The notes under the pieces: model-generated
What the model was told of the DNA's origin: nothing
The model's database searches: none
What the model saw: only the letters and a program-made list of their open reading frames with translations
Program-made: the position numbers and the translations under genes
Assembly: GCA_963662175.1 (NCBI GenBank)
Contig: OY759223.1
Location: forward strand, 7,535,549-7,599,548
DNA from: Aradus depressus
Taxonomy: Eukaryota; Arthropoda; Insecta; Hemiptera; Aradidae
DNA length: 64,000 nt
Direction: 5' to 3'
Shown here: positions 10,101 to 18,995 of the stretch, piece by piece
Layout of the letters: the number at the start of each line of letters is the position of its first letter
Position numbering within the stretch: the stretch's first letter is position 1

Positions 10101-13100
10101 ACTGCGACTGTAATGAATGTATTGACATGAAATTTTATAATATATATATATAAATTCAAAGCCTTATAAGGACGCGGAATCAGCTGAAAGAGTGGGAGGG
10201 GAATCAGAGGGGGGCTTGACTCATGGGAGTACTTTCGGTATTGCTTCTGAATCCTCATACTAAATTCTTCTGTTGATACGTTCATTATATCTGCTGTTAT
10301 TATCGTATGAAAACAAATGTAAAGAAAAACGTAGGTTTTTTAAAAATATTGTCTATTTCACAAAATATATACAATATATGGGAGTACTTTCGGTATTGGT
10401 AACATCTTCAGCCACGACAACGAATAATGTACTTGTTAAGTCGTGGCTGAAGGTGATAGCAATACCGAAAGTACTCCCATATACTGTAGGTTAGGTTAGG
10501 TTTTATGACTCATGCCCGGGCTTTAACTACGAGGTCATATCGCCTACTACCAGAGCGCTCTTTCGTCACTCTGGTGGACATGAGCCCGACTCTACTGTGG
10601 GTGTCCTAAATTTTAATTCACCTAGGGTAGGGGTCTTTAACGAGTACCTGACATCGTACAGGCTCGGGACCAGTTTATTTTAACTCCCAAATAAAATAAA
10701 CTAAGGGCCTCGGTCGGGTTTCGAACCCACGATCTTGCCCATATACTGTATATATTTTGAGAAATAGACAATAAATAAAATAACGAGTTTTCTATATTGT
10801 TATCTTTTGGGTAAGGTTATTGAACCAATTTGAGTTTAAAACTGTTTTCAGTATTCGTGCGAATATTTTAGTTGGTGTAACGGCGTCCTGGGTACATTGT
10901 TTCTATCGATCTGTACAGTTATCGTGTTGAAACACACAGACAAACGGGAAATGTGTGCATTTTTGAATTTGAACATGAAATTCAAAATCAAATTTCTACC
11001 GATTACCTAACTTCCCCTATACTTGGTATTGCTAGGGAAGTAAAATTTTGTTGTAAATCAGATTACAAGTACAGTAAATTCAGGCAAAAACAATATATTT
11101 AGGTTAAAAGATATACAAATGGACAGAGGAACGAAAACATACATAAGAAAGTCAAATAAACATTAAATTTACATGAAACAAATAGCAGATGTGTTGGTTG
11201 GGACATATTTGAATGAGGGCCACTTTACCAGAGCCAGCTTTGAAATTAAATGGCCACTCAAGATCAAAACCCAGGATAAACTTGTCATCAAGTATTTCCG
11301 CTTCTCTCCTGAAAAACAATAAATACAATTAACAATAAAATACATATTATTTCTAGATCAGATTGTTAACACAGTAAAAAAGTCTACTTACAAGAGCAAA
11401 TCAGAAATTTCACCAATTTCAGAAAACGTTTTACAAAGAATTACCTGTCCAGGAAATTTGAGGACATTCTGTTGTTGGCTGTTTTGACTCAAATCTCGAA
11501 TAACCAAATCCAAACCCTAGAAAAATAAAATTAAAACTATCCAAAATTCTAACTTTTCGCTTTCCCTCCAGAACCAGTCGACCGTTTGGGCTGATATTCA
11601 ATAGTTGACTTACATCGGGGCCTCCGACTCCCGATACTAAATTTTGCATCGATACAGTCATTACATCTGCTATTATTGTTTTTGAGTTAAGCCTCCCCCC
11701 TACTCCCCCTCTGCTCTATAGCCGATTTGGCTGAAAATGAATAGCAGTTGTTCTTGATATTCTATCGGGAGTTATCGTGTTCACAGAAGCAGAAATCTTT
11801 TTTTTTTAGAGAGCAACCCTTTTAAGGATTACAAAGGCCTATCATACTGTCTCTAGGGCTGCCAGGAGCTCCGCCCATAGACTTGGTCTTGGACGGGGCT
11901 GTCGCCTCGTACTTCTATAGATGCAATTTGCCTTGAACAGATATATAGATGAGCCCTTACGTCTAGCCCTACAACAAGAGATGCGCGGACGTTCAGACTA
12001 GAACGTTGCAAAGACATTGTCCAGGAATAGAATGTGGAGAAATGGCAACAGCGGTGGTCACGATCATCGCATGGCCGAACGACTTATGCATATTTCCCGG
12101 AAATCCCGGTATTTTTGAACTCTACGTGGGTACTGCCTACCAGGTCACGGAAATTTCAACTCTTCTTCTAGGAAGAACAACTCGAACTGTTCGTGCGGCG
12201 GAGTCGATAATATAGAGGATGTGGTCCTCGAATGTCTGCAGTAGGACGGGCCTAGGGTGGAATAGATATGCGAGACAGGGTCGTACCTGGGACTCGACCT
12301 ATGGCAGCTTGTGACGGAAACCGTCTACTCAGTGTCGCCTCCAGGAAGAGGTTTAGAGGAAGAACAAAAATATAGTTGAATAATCCGTGCTGAAGAAATA
12401 CAATTCCGACGATTAAGTTTTTTATGTGTAATATTATCTAATACAAAACAAGAAAAAAAAATGGGCACAGAGACGTTAACCCTATGTGATGTCAAGTACT
12501 CTTTATAATATAATATATTTTTAAATACTTTCTAAAATTAAAATAGCTAAAAAATACATACCTTACTAATGACATTTTTCAAATTCCAACCATGAGTACA
12601 ATAAAGTGTGTGTTCACTGTACTTAGATGGATATTCAATTTTTTCTATCAACGGTTGAAGGTCAATTTGAAAATCTCTTCCCAATTTCCTCAAGTCACTG
12701 TTAACAAAAAATAAATAATTAATAAAAACACATTTATATTAATATTAGAAAGTAAATTCCTTGCCTAAAAAACCCTATAATTGGAAATGAAGGATTGAAA
12801 TAGCTATATACAAAAAACAAAGATTTATCTTCTCTCCTTATCATCAGATATAAAGAGAAATCAGGCCACGCACACTCTTTGATTATCAAATTTTATGTTT
12901 GAAAAATGTAGTCAATACCTTATATGTAGGCCACGCACACTCTTTGATTATCAAATTTTATGTTTGAAAAATGTAGTCAATACCTTATATGTAGCTAAGC
13001 ACAATTCTTTCCAAAATCACGCAAACATTAATTAGGCATAAAGGACTTTAGGCTATAATCCCTTTGAAATATGCGGTCCTTTAAATTTTCCCCACTTAAT

Positions 13101-14429
13101 TATTTAACCTTATGGTCTAAACATAATCTCAATAACCGAGAAACCTACACAAACATAATGAAATGGTGTTTGATTAACATACCGCTGTGGTACATTTTAA
13201 AAATTATTTAATTCTAAGTTATTACTTACCCCTCGCCGAATAATTAATTGATGAACAGAAATAATCAAGGGCGAACAAAAATGAATACCAAATTACAAAA
13301 TATTCCCAAGTTTGGTAGACATTTTTCTACAATTTCCGCACGAATACTGAAAACAGTTTTAAACTCAGTAACCTCTCCCAAAAGATAACAATATAGAAAC
13401 CTCTTATTTCATTTATTGTTAGAAGAACGTCATGATTATAAGACACACTACACGCTATTTTTTAAATTTGTAAATAGAATTTTAATAATTGGTTATTTTC
13501 GAATCAATATAATAAATATTGAATACTAACTAATTCACCATTTCATGCTATTTTGGTCATGGCTATGCAAATAGGTTGACGAAACGTTTAAATTAATTAA
13601 TATAAATTCAGTCCTCACAAGTTGCGAAATCAGCTGTCATTAGTCAGTTAATCGCGTTATTGGCTCACGGCTTCAGCTTCCTCTCAATGTTTCAAAAAAT
13701 ATTATTGTGATCATCTCTTTCTGTTGTGCTTTTGAACACTTGAATTAAATTTTTTGTTAATTTTAAATAATGAATAAACTTTATTTGTGTAACTTACTTA
13801 ATGATATGATATCCTACAAGATGAACATTTGGATGCCTCAATAACAAAGTAAACGCTCGAGGCAATGCCTTCATGCTATAAACCTGTAAGAAAAAATTAT
13901 TATAACAAATTTGACGGTTGAGAAAATGTATGAAACTTGGAGGTCAATACATACATCAAAAATGTAGCATTTATTTGGCTGAGAACAGACATGAATGTTG
14001 GATGTTCGAGCCAGAACAGTTTTATAATCTCTCATCCAATCTATATCAAGGCCCAATACCAACTCGTCCGTTTCAGCCTTTTGTCTAAAAAAGAATAGTA
14101 AACGTTCTAACTAATAAAAATGAATTTAACATGTAAAAACTGACTATATTACACATCAATAACGCACAATATGTGTTCACATGACTCAGCACACTGCCAA
14201 AATTTATCACAGGTCGTCACTGTATCCGCATCACTAAAACAATTGTCAGGTTTTGCTGTTTTCGTCTAAGAAACAAATATAAATAATTAATAAAATAACC
14301 TTCAAGAGCCCAAAGAATAATAACCTACTAAAAATAAGAGTTAATTACAATTGAACGAAGTTCCTTGAGATTTGGACGAGGTTTCACATAGTTTTTCATC
14401 CATGCTGGTAGATCTACACTTTTTGACAT
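7011..14429 (-). CDS. Tandem-domain WRN-like 3'-5' exonuclease (degenerate N-domain + intact C-domain)
   Basis: Ten exons join without a frame break: 14429-14349, 14265-14153, 14084-13955, 13883-13798, 12697-12562, 11516-11392, 11308-11173, 9874-9789, 8304-8163, 7169-7011 (1194 nt, 397 residues). The protein has two DEDD exonuclease domains of the WRN/EXD type. Domain 2 (about 224-390) has motif I GFDLEW (D239, E241), motif II NDIRKLGRDF (D299) and motif III YAATDAY (Y373, D377), so it should be an active DEDDy 3'-5' exonuclease on DNA or RNA ends. Domain 1 (about 65-182) has GLDIDW (Glu to Asp), NDLRKLGRDF, and no motif III. Matching exon sizes and phases show an internal duplication. The first ATG is uncertain: TAG just before it could be an acceptor and an upstream ATG exists at 14605. 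No helicase domain is visible. Cell location is unknown. Confidence 0.82.
7795..7873. mobile_element. hAT-type terminal fragment
   Basis: Ends AAAGGTTGGGAACCACTG, the reverse of the classic hAT terminus CAGTGGTTCCCAACC, followed by CTTTAGAC as a possible 8-bp target. The opposite end was not found. Intron 9 of the exonuclease gene. Confidence 0.6.
7872..8140. repeat. Dispersed repeat, second copy
   Basis: Copy of 3088-3335 with about a dozen differences and a small internal insertion near 8020-8050. Lies in intron 9 of the exonuclease gene beside the hAT end. Confidence 0.7.
8163..8304 (-). CDS. Exonuclease gene, exon 9 (domain 2 motif II)
   Basis: N-DIRKLGRDFRIDVKSILE ... CERWSLDRLVLNQ. 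D299 is the motif II Asp, and W-S-L-D-x-L-V is typical of WRN-like domains. Donor GTTCGT is weak but keeps phase 0. Confidence 0.82.
8491..9092 (-). repeat. SINE (minus) split by a second SINE
   Basis: The minus-strand SINE runs 8491-8748 and resumes at 9079-9092 (TTATCGGCGCC, the rest of its tRNA-like head). The interruption is the plus-strand copy listed next. Intron 8 of the exonuclease gene. Confidence 0.8.
8749..9067 (+). repeat. Full-length SINE nested in a SINE
   Basis: Complete copy: head GAGGGCGCCGGTAGCTCAG, B box GGTTCGAAACC at about 8811, tail AAAACCTAACC. Flanked by 11-bp duplications TACCTCTGAGT (8738-8748 and 9068-9078). Confidence 0.9.
9789..9874 (-). CDS. Exonuclease gene, exon 8
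   Basis: 86 nt: LLEMTSLPKALVLLLKHSNV, then K-L-S-G-L-N-I-A. A T-tract acceptor lies at 9875 onward and the donor is GTAAGA. Twin of exon 4. Confidence 0.82.
10322..10800. mobile_element. Fold-back MITE, hairpin 2 (split by SINE)
   Basis: Same terminal modules as 6539-6780: ATTGTCTATTTC outer arms, ATATATACA, and TGGGAGTACTTTCGGTATTG inner arms pairing across a loop near 10425. The right arm is interrupted after 10488 by a SINE and resumes at 10738. A partial third copy of the motif is at 10221-10243. Intron 7 of the exonuclease gene. Confidence 0.85.
10489..10737 (-). repeat. SINE, 5'-truncated, 13-bp TSD
   Basis: Minus-strand copy starting GGTTAGGTTAGGTTTTATGA (the tail reversed) and ending at the B-box region CGAACCCACGATCTTG. 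Flanked by perfect 13-bp repeats CCCATATACTGTA (10476-10488, 10738-10750), one of which belongs to the host hairpin arm. Confidence 0.93.
10783..10870 (+). repeat. Dispersed repeat, inverted copy at 13333-13425
   Basis: TTCTATATTGTTATCTTTTG through AAACTGTTTTCAGTATTCGT appears in reverse orientation at 13333-13425, next to another ATTTATTGTTAG motif. It appears to be the outer part of the hairpin 2 element family. Confidence 0.65.
10900..11045 (+). repeat. Repeat A, 3'-end fragment
   Basis: Has AGTTATCGTGTT, ACACACAGACA, CGATTACCTAACTTCCCC and the closing GCTAGGGAAGTAAAA. Intron 7 of the exonuclease gene. Confidence 0.65.
11173..11308 (-). CDS. Exonuclease gene, exon 7 (domain 2 motif I)
   Basis: Contains KFILGFDLEWPFNFKAGSGK followed by VALIQICPNQHICYLFH. 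D239 and E241 form the metal-binding D-x-E of motif I. Confidence 0.88.
11392..11516 (-). CDS. Exonuclease gene, exon 6 (inter-domain)
   Basis: Encodes GLDLVIRDLSQNSQQQNVLK, then FPGQVILCKTFSEIGEIS: a linker plus the first strand and helix of domain 2. Donor GTAAGT; the split codon TT|G joins in frame to exon 7. Confidence 0.78.
11550..11800 (+). repeat. Repeat A, internal units
   Basis: Begins TTTCGCTTTCCCTCCAGAAC and CAGTCGACCGTTTGG, with one full internal unit (CATTACATCTGC ... TTGAGTTAAGCCTCCC) and the GGAGTTATCGTGTTCACAGA block. It is truncated before the TACTTCC terminus. It sits in intron 5, close to the acceptor of exon 6. Confidence 0.7.
11805..12370 (+). pseudogene. Degraded LINE C-terminal region (R1-like?)
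   Basis: GC-richer than its surroundings. Broken reading frames give ALYQ-like fragments such as L-G-L-P-G-A-P-P-I-D-L-V and NPGIFELYVGTAYQV, with a rest resembling the G-x-F-x-x-Y-L segment after reverse transcriptase in R1-type LINEs. Several stops and frameshifts. Intron 5 of the exonuclease gene. Confidence 0.5.
12562..12697 (-). CDS. Exonuclease gene, exon 5 (domain 1 motif II)
   Basis: Begins N-DLRKLGRDFQIDLQPL and ends CTHGWNLKNVISK. The motif II Asp (D138) is kept. Counterpart of exon 9. The exon expected to follow it, with motif III, is absent. Confidence 0.8.
12863..12992. repeat. Perfect 65-bp tandem duplication
   Basis: AGGCCACGCACACTCTTTG through TACCTTATATGT occurs twice back to back with no difference I can see. 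It lies in intron 4 of the exonuclease gene. Probably a recent replication slip. Confidence 0.9.
13333..13425 (-). repeat. Inverted copy of the 10783-10870 repeat
   Basis: ACGAATACTGAAAACAGTTT through AAGATAACAATATAGAAA mirrors 10783-10870. Confidence 0.65.
13798..13883 (-). CDS. Exonuclease gene, exon 4
   Basis: 86 nt encoding VYSMKALPRAFTLLLRHPNV, then H-L-V-G-Y-H-I-I. It has the same length and end phase as exon 8, with aligned residues L-P-x-A and H-x-N-V. Confidence 0.8.
13955..14084 (-). CDS. Exonuclease gene, exon 3 (domain 1 motif I)
   Basis: Carries ELVLGLDIDWMRDYK, the motif I equivalent of domain 1, with D80 where the catalytic Glu normally lies. It ends CYIFD before GTATGT. Counterpart of exon 7. 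Confidence 0.78.
14153..14265 (-). CDS. Exonuclease gene, exon 2
   Basis: Acceptor TTTCTTAG, donor GTAATA. It encodes TKTAKPDNCFSDADTVTTCD, then the sheet-like E-H-I-L-C-V-I-D. The alternative donor two bases upstream would put a stop in exon 3, so this one is chosen. Confidence 0.7.
14349..14429 (-). CDS. Exonuclease gene, exon 1 (27 codons)
   Basis: ATG at 14427-14429 opens MSKSVDLPAWMKNYVKPRP, then N-L-K-E-L-R-S-I; donor GTAATT. TTTTATAG immediately upstream could instead be an acceptor, in which case the frame at 14605 (MNNSTNFKFDHNIFDMF) could give an extra N-terminal exon. Confidence 0.6.
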
Positions 14430-14975
14430 AACTATAAAATCTTAGTAATGCGTATAAATAAGAGAAAGTTAATCCCGCCTTTTGAAAAAAAAAACATGCA
14501 AAATAACCGTTTAGATAGCGTTGCCGGCTCTTAAAATCGATATAACCATCTGTTGAAAACATATCGAAAATATTATGGTCAAACTTGAAATTGGTACTAT
14601 TATTCATTGATATAAACGCTCCATTTCAAGTAGGAAATAACTCCAAATTGTACGATTTATATTTATTGCCAGTATTACGTAGATAAACTGATAGAGACTC
14701 TGTTTTCAAGAGTTCTAAGGGGGGCCCCGTGTGGTATATCAATCACATTAGTTATCCATGGAACAACAACCGGAAGATGAAATTAAGGGATAAAGTCTTG
14801 GTTAGTAATATTAACAGTTTTCACTGCTAACTTAACCAGAGGACAGTAAACTGGCGGATAATGGCTTCCATGAATTTATCCAACGGATATCTGTAACAGG
14901 ATTGCTTGCATCTCATTTTTAGATTGCATCTTGTTGGTTGCAGCGATTACGTTAAATAGTATTGCAGGTTATAAG
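14430..14975. other. Upstream region of the exonuclease gene
   Basis: Should hold the 5' UTR and promoter of the exonuclease gene and perhaps an additional first exon (ATG at 14605 on the minus strand). No recognised repeat apart from AT-rich sequence, and no core promoter motif I would defend. Confidence 0.4.
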
Positions 14976-14976
14976 T

Positions 14977-15086
14977 AGCTCTGGTGGACATGAGCCCGAC
15001 TCCACTGAAAGTTCTAAATTTCACTTACCCAGGTTCAGTTAACTAGGGTAGAGGGTACTGGTCATAACTAGTACCTGACCTTTCCA
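14977..15086 (-). repeat. SINE fragment (minus)
   Basis: CTCTGGTGGACATGAGCCCG, TTAACTAGGGTAGAG and GTACCTGAC are the middle-to-3' part of the SINE in reverse, diverged and lacking the tRNA-like head. Confidence 0.7.
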
Positions 15087-15450
15087 TATGTGAAGTTGAA
15101 GCACCCCTTGACTCCCATGTTAGTTTACGTTCTCCCTCTAAACCTATAATCTGTTTATTTGGTGAACTATTATCTTGTGTTTTTGCTCTTTTGAGATTCC
15201 TTCGATCTGTGAATTTAAGTTAGTTTCTGATCTCCCTCTAAACTTTATTTAGTGGAAATCTAACATATGCTCCCGGTCTATCGGCGTTCTTCAATCAAAG
15301 AATTCGGGGCTACACCCTAACCCGAAGGAAGAGATCGAGGTTTAGATGGAGAGCGAAAACATATGTATGAGTCTGGGTGTAGCTTTAAATCCAGAGATCA
15401 AGCAATTCTCAAAGGAGCTAAAACAGAAGCTTGAGTCCATCAAAGTCCAC

Positions 15451-15987
15451 CACTTAGCCATTTGCAAGTTGATTTCAATGCGTGTATTTGCACATCGTAA
15501 TTAAGGTTGCAGGTTTTCGTCCTTTAAGTTCGACCGTGATTTATATTTGGTAAATTTCATTTTCGAAAAAAACGATTCACAGGTGTAAGTTGATCCAAAA
15601 ACGCAAAAAAGTTTTCTGCCAGATTTCTCAAATTAGAAATTTCTTACAAAGCACTACACTAAAAACAAAAATTTTGCTCAAAAAAAACATATTTTGTAAA
15701 ATTGTGATGAATCTTGCGGCCCACAAAATTATTCAAGGCGGGCCGCGAGTTGGCCACTCCTGCTTTAGACTAATCAACCGGACACAAAAAAAAAAAAAAT
15801 TCCAATTTGAGAAATCTAGCACAAAAAGTTGTGAACGCTTTTGGAACAACTTACACCTGTGAATGGTTTTTTTCGAAAATGAAATTTACCAAACATAAAT
15901 CACGCTCGAACTTAACAAACGAAAACCTGCAACCTTAATTACGATATGCAAATACACGCATTGAAATCAATTTGCAAAAGCTAAGTG
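15451..15987. mobile_element. Fold-back element with about 145-bp inverted arms
   Basis: Arms 15451-15600 and 15838-15987 are inverted copies: CACTTAGC, TTGATTTCAATGCGTGTATT, GGTTGCAGGTTTTCG, ATTTCATTTTCGAAAAAAAC, CACAGGTGTAAGTTG. The loop holds a hAT-like end (GAGTTGGCCACTCCTGC near 15750) followed by CTTTAGAC. No open frame of note. Confidence 0.88.
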
Positions 15988-16504
15988 AAAGAGTTGAGAA
16001 ACAAATATCTCACTAATTAAATAATATTAATTATTTAAATATTAATTATTGCAAAAAAAAAAAAAAAAAGTGTAAAAATTCAATAAAACCAGAAAAAAAA
16101 TATTTAAGAAGATGAGTTTAAGTTATTTATATTTATATATATATCTACTTCTCATCAGCATTTTTATAAAGAAATCAGCCACAGCCACCACTCAAAATTT
16201 TAAAATACAAGTAAAAAGTTTTAGAGAGATCCATAGTTGTAAAAGCGGAAACGTTCGTCTGAGTAGGGGTATAGTATTAATTAAAGATGTCGAAGGATCC
16301 GCAAAAGATCAAAACAGAACGTATGGGTCCATGAAAGAAGGAGATCGAAGATTTAGAGCGAGAGCAGAAACGTTTGAGCGTTAAAAACTTGCACACGTTT
16401 TAGTTTTCGGGAAGCTTATGCAAATCTGGACCCGAGAACCCGGTTACCTGAAACAAGAGCTGGGTATCCGAAAATTCAATAATCCGGTTCTGCAGTTGCC
16501 AAAA

Positions 16505-16625
16505 CTATAAAATATATTGGTATCAGGAGGTCGCAAAACTTGAAATATCATTGAAAACTACGCATCGAATTTCAGACCGTTTACATAACTTTCCCTATAC
16601 TTCGTGTATCTGGGAAATTAATATT
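16505..16625 (+). repeat. Repeat A, 3'-end fragment
   Basis: CAGGAGGTCGCAAAACTTGA, TTTACATAACTTTCCCTATA, CTTCGTGTATCTGGGAAATT. It lies immediately before a second, oppositely oriented copy. Confidence 0.65.
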
Positions 16626-16664
16626 ATTTTTGAAAAAAAAAATAATAATAATACAAACATTTTA

Positions 16665-17605
16665 CTTCCTCAACTGTAAGAAGTAATGAGGGCGCCGGTA
16701 GCACAGTGGTATGCGTGCTTGCCTACTGAGCTCAAGATCGTGGGTTCCATAGGTTATTTTATCTGGAGGGTAAAATAAACTTAAGCACGCCGTCCTTCGG
16801 ATGGGACGTTAAGCGATGGTTCCGAGTCTGTACGATGTCAGGTACTCGTTAAAGACCCTTGCTCTAGGTGAATAAACATTTAGGGTAGGCGAAATTTAGG
16901 ATTCCCACAGTAGAGTCGGGCTCATGTCCACCAGAGTGACGAGAGAGCGCTTTGGTAGCAGGCGATATGACCTCTTAGTTAAAGCCCGGGCATGAGTCAC
17001 AACAACTAACTATAAGAAGTAATGAATCAAAAAATCGATGTGGAGTTTTCAACAGAATTTTATGTTTTTCGATCTTAGATTCCAAAAATGAAAGAAAAAA
17101 ATATTTGTCTGTGTGTCTGTGAACACAATAACTCCCGATAGAAAGGATGCATCGATACGAAATTTTATATGTGTGACCAAAACTCTATAAGAACAACATC
17201 TTTCATTTTTCAGCCAAATCAGACAAAGAGGAGGGGAGGGGAGAGGCTTAACTCAAATACTCTTATAACTGGAGTTGTAATGAATATATCGACGCAAAAT
17301 TTCATATGTGAATTCCAAATCCCATAAGGACGAAACATGTTAATTTTCAGTAAAATCGGCAGAAGGATAAGGGGAGATTAGAGGGGGGCTTAACTCAAAA
17401 ATCCCAATAACTGCTGATCGAATTTATCGACATGAAATTTCATATTGGAAGTCAAAACCTAATGAGGACATAATCTGTCAAATTTCAGGGATATCGATTG
17501 AAGGGAAGGGGTGGTTCAGACGGTCGACTAGTTTCGGGGGAGCGAAAAGTTAATTGATTAATTCGTTTTGGGGAAGTACATTGCCGGTGATGCACCGACG
17601 ACATT
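16665..17605 (-). repeat. Repeat A, near full-length copy, split by SINE
   Basis: Minus-strand copy with both ends. TACTTCCTCAACTGTAAG lies at 16665 and GGGGAAGTACATTGCCGGTG ATGCACCGAC near 17575-17600. Three internal units start with ATCGAYRYRAAATTT at about 17150, 17288 and 17425, a spacing of 137-138 bp, each with a purine-rich GGGGAG... and CTTAACTCAAA segment. A SINE interrupts it at 16690-17012. Confidence 0.75.
16690..17012 (+). repeat. SINE with internal deletion, 13-bp TSD
   Basis: Head GGGCGCCGGTAGCACAGTGG; the sequence after the B box is deleted (GTGGGTTCCATAGG). Tail CACAACAACTAACTA. Flanks TAAGAAGTAATGA at 16677-16689 and 17013-17025. Confidence 0.92.
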
Positions 17606-18154
17606 TCTTAACCATTAAATTTTCGAAGCTAATATTTTATTAAACAGTTACATATATAGTAACTACAAAAAAAAGAAAAAAGTCCGTCGACGTCCAAGTT
17701 TATAGCTCCGCTATCTGAGGCTGGAAATTTCTGTTACTTATTCGCACTTTCAAGATTATATAAATGTCGAGTATTTCTTTGAAGCGAGAAGAAATTGAAT
17801 ATATATATATATTTTCAAGAAAAATAACTACGTTTACTAAAAAGTTGTCAGTGAATTACCGGCTATGTGCTCCCCAACATGAATTAATATCTTACGTGTT
17901 CGCTCTCCCTAAAAAACCAATCGACAGTTTGGACTAAGTAAGATCAATAGTTAACTTACAAGTTACAGGTAAAATATCCCTTATTACGATGGTGGATATA
18001 ATGACGACGTCTCGGCTGTAGTAACGCTAGTTTAGACAACTTGGAGAATTAAAAGTGGTCCATAACGATGACATCATGTAAACAAAACATCAAGTTAGAG
18101 ATAATTGGATACATAATTGTTTGGAGACCTATGAATTTAGTTCATAGAATCATT
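17606..18154. other. Repeat-poor stretch with a Repeat A end
   Basis: At 17850-17960 there is a diverged Repeat A hairpin end (GTCAGTGAATTACCGGCTAT, then CTCCCTAAAAAACCAATCGAC). Otherwise AT-rich with no gene seen. Confidence 0.5.
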
Positions 18155-18503
18155 AAAGGGCGCCGGTAGTTCAGTGGTATGCGTGTTTGACTTCTGAGCT
18201 CAAGATCGTGGGTTCGAAACCCGGCCGAGGCCCTTAGTTTACTTTATCTGAGAGGTGAAATAAACTTGAGCACGCCGTCCTTGGGATGGGACGTTAAGCG
18301 ATGGTCCCGAGTCTGTATGATGTCAGGTACTCGTTAAAGACCCCTACCCTAGTTGAATAAAATTTAGGGTAGGCAAAATTTAGGACTCCCATAGTAGAGT
18401 CGGGCTCATGTCCACCAGAGTGACGAAAGAGCGCTCTGGTAGTAGGCGATATGACTTCGTAGTTAAAGCCCGGGCATGAGTCATAAAACCTAACCTAACC
18501 TAA
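18155..18503 (+). repeat. Full-length SINE
   Basis: The clearest complete copy: GGGCGCCGGTAGTTCAGTGG, GTGGGTTCGAAACCCGGCC, GATGTCAGGTACTCGTTAAA, GTAGTAGGCGATATGAC, and a tail of three CCTAA units. No convincing target duplication. Confidence 0.93.
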
Positions 18504-18701
18504 AAGACATGATGGGGTTTGTTGTTTCGACCTTTCATTTGTTATTGATGCGATTGAGGAAAAAAAAAAGTGATTATAACGACCACATTTTCCTATCCCC
18601 TTGGAGGTCGTTAAAGACGATTTTGACTGTATATGAATTACGTGACGGTTGAGGAGAGAGAGGGGAGGCGATAAATACAATAAAACATTATAGAAATCAT
18701 T

Positions 18702-18707
18702 TTTATT
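18702..18707 (-). terminator. Candidate polyadenylation signal AATAAA (minus)
   Basis: TTTATT on the plus strand, 169 nt downstream of the scarface-like stop codon. The surrounding AT-rich DNA makes chance occurrence likely. Confidence 0.3.
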
Positions 18708-18875
18708 ATTAATTTTTTTTGTATTTCAGTCGTTCAATTTCTTTTTTTCTCTCTTTCATGGCACTTGAGACTATAAATACAATGATTTATATATATATTT
18801 TTTAAAAAAACATTAATTATATATACGATTGAGCTATAAAAAATATAAATTAAAAAAAAAAATTAAGTATAATGA

Positions 18876-18995
18876 TTATTTCCCATAACCAAGAGCGAAT
18901 CCAGGCTTGGTGTCAATATCTTCTACAATAACTGCATGAAACAGTGGTGTCTTCTTCTGTTGTTGTTTCAATACCTCCAGAGGTGTTGCCAGGAC
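18876..18995 (-). CDS. scaf: scaf-like exon 9 (C-terminus)
   Basis: VLATPLEVLKQQQKKTPLFH, AVIVEDIDTKPGFALGYGK, stop TAA at 18876-18878. Acceptor TGTACACAG. Confidence 0.85.
   Translation of the reverse strand, partial: VLATPLEVLKQQQKKTPLFHAVIVEDIDTKPGFALGYGK

Noticed and set aside
10489..10510. Interstitial telomere repeat tract
   Set aside because: Only two or three TTAGG-like units, always at the SINE tail, so it is part of the element.
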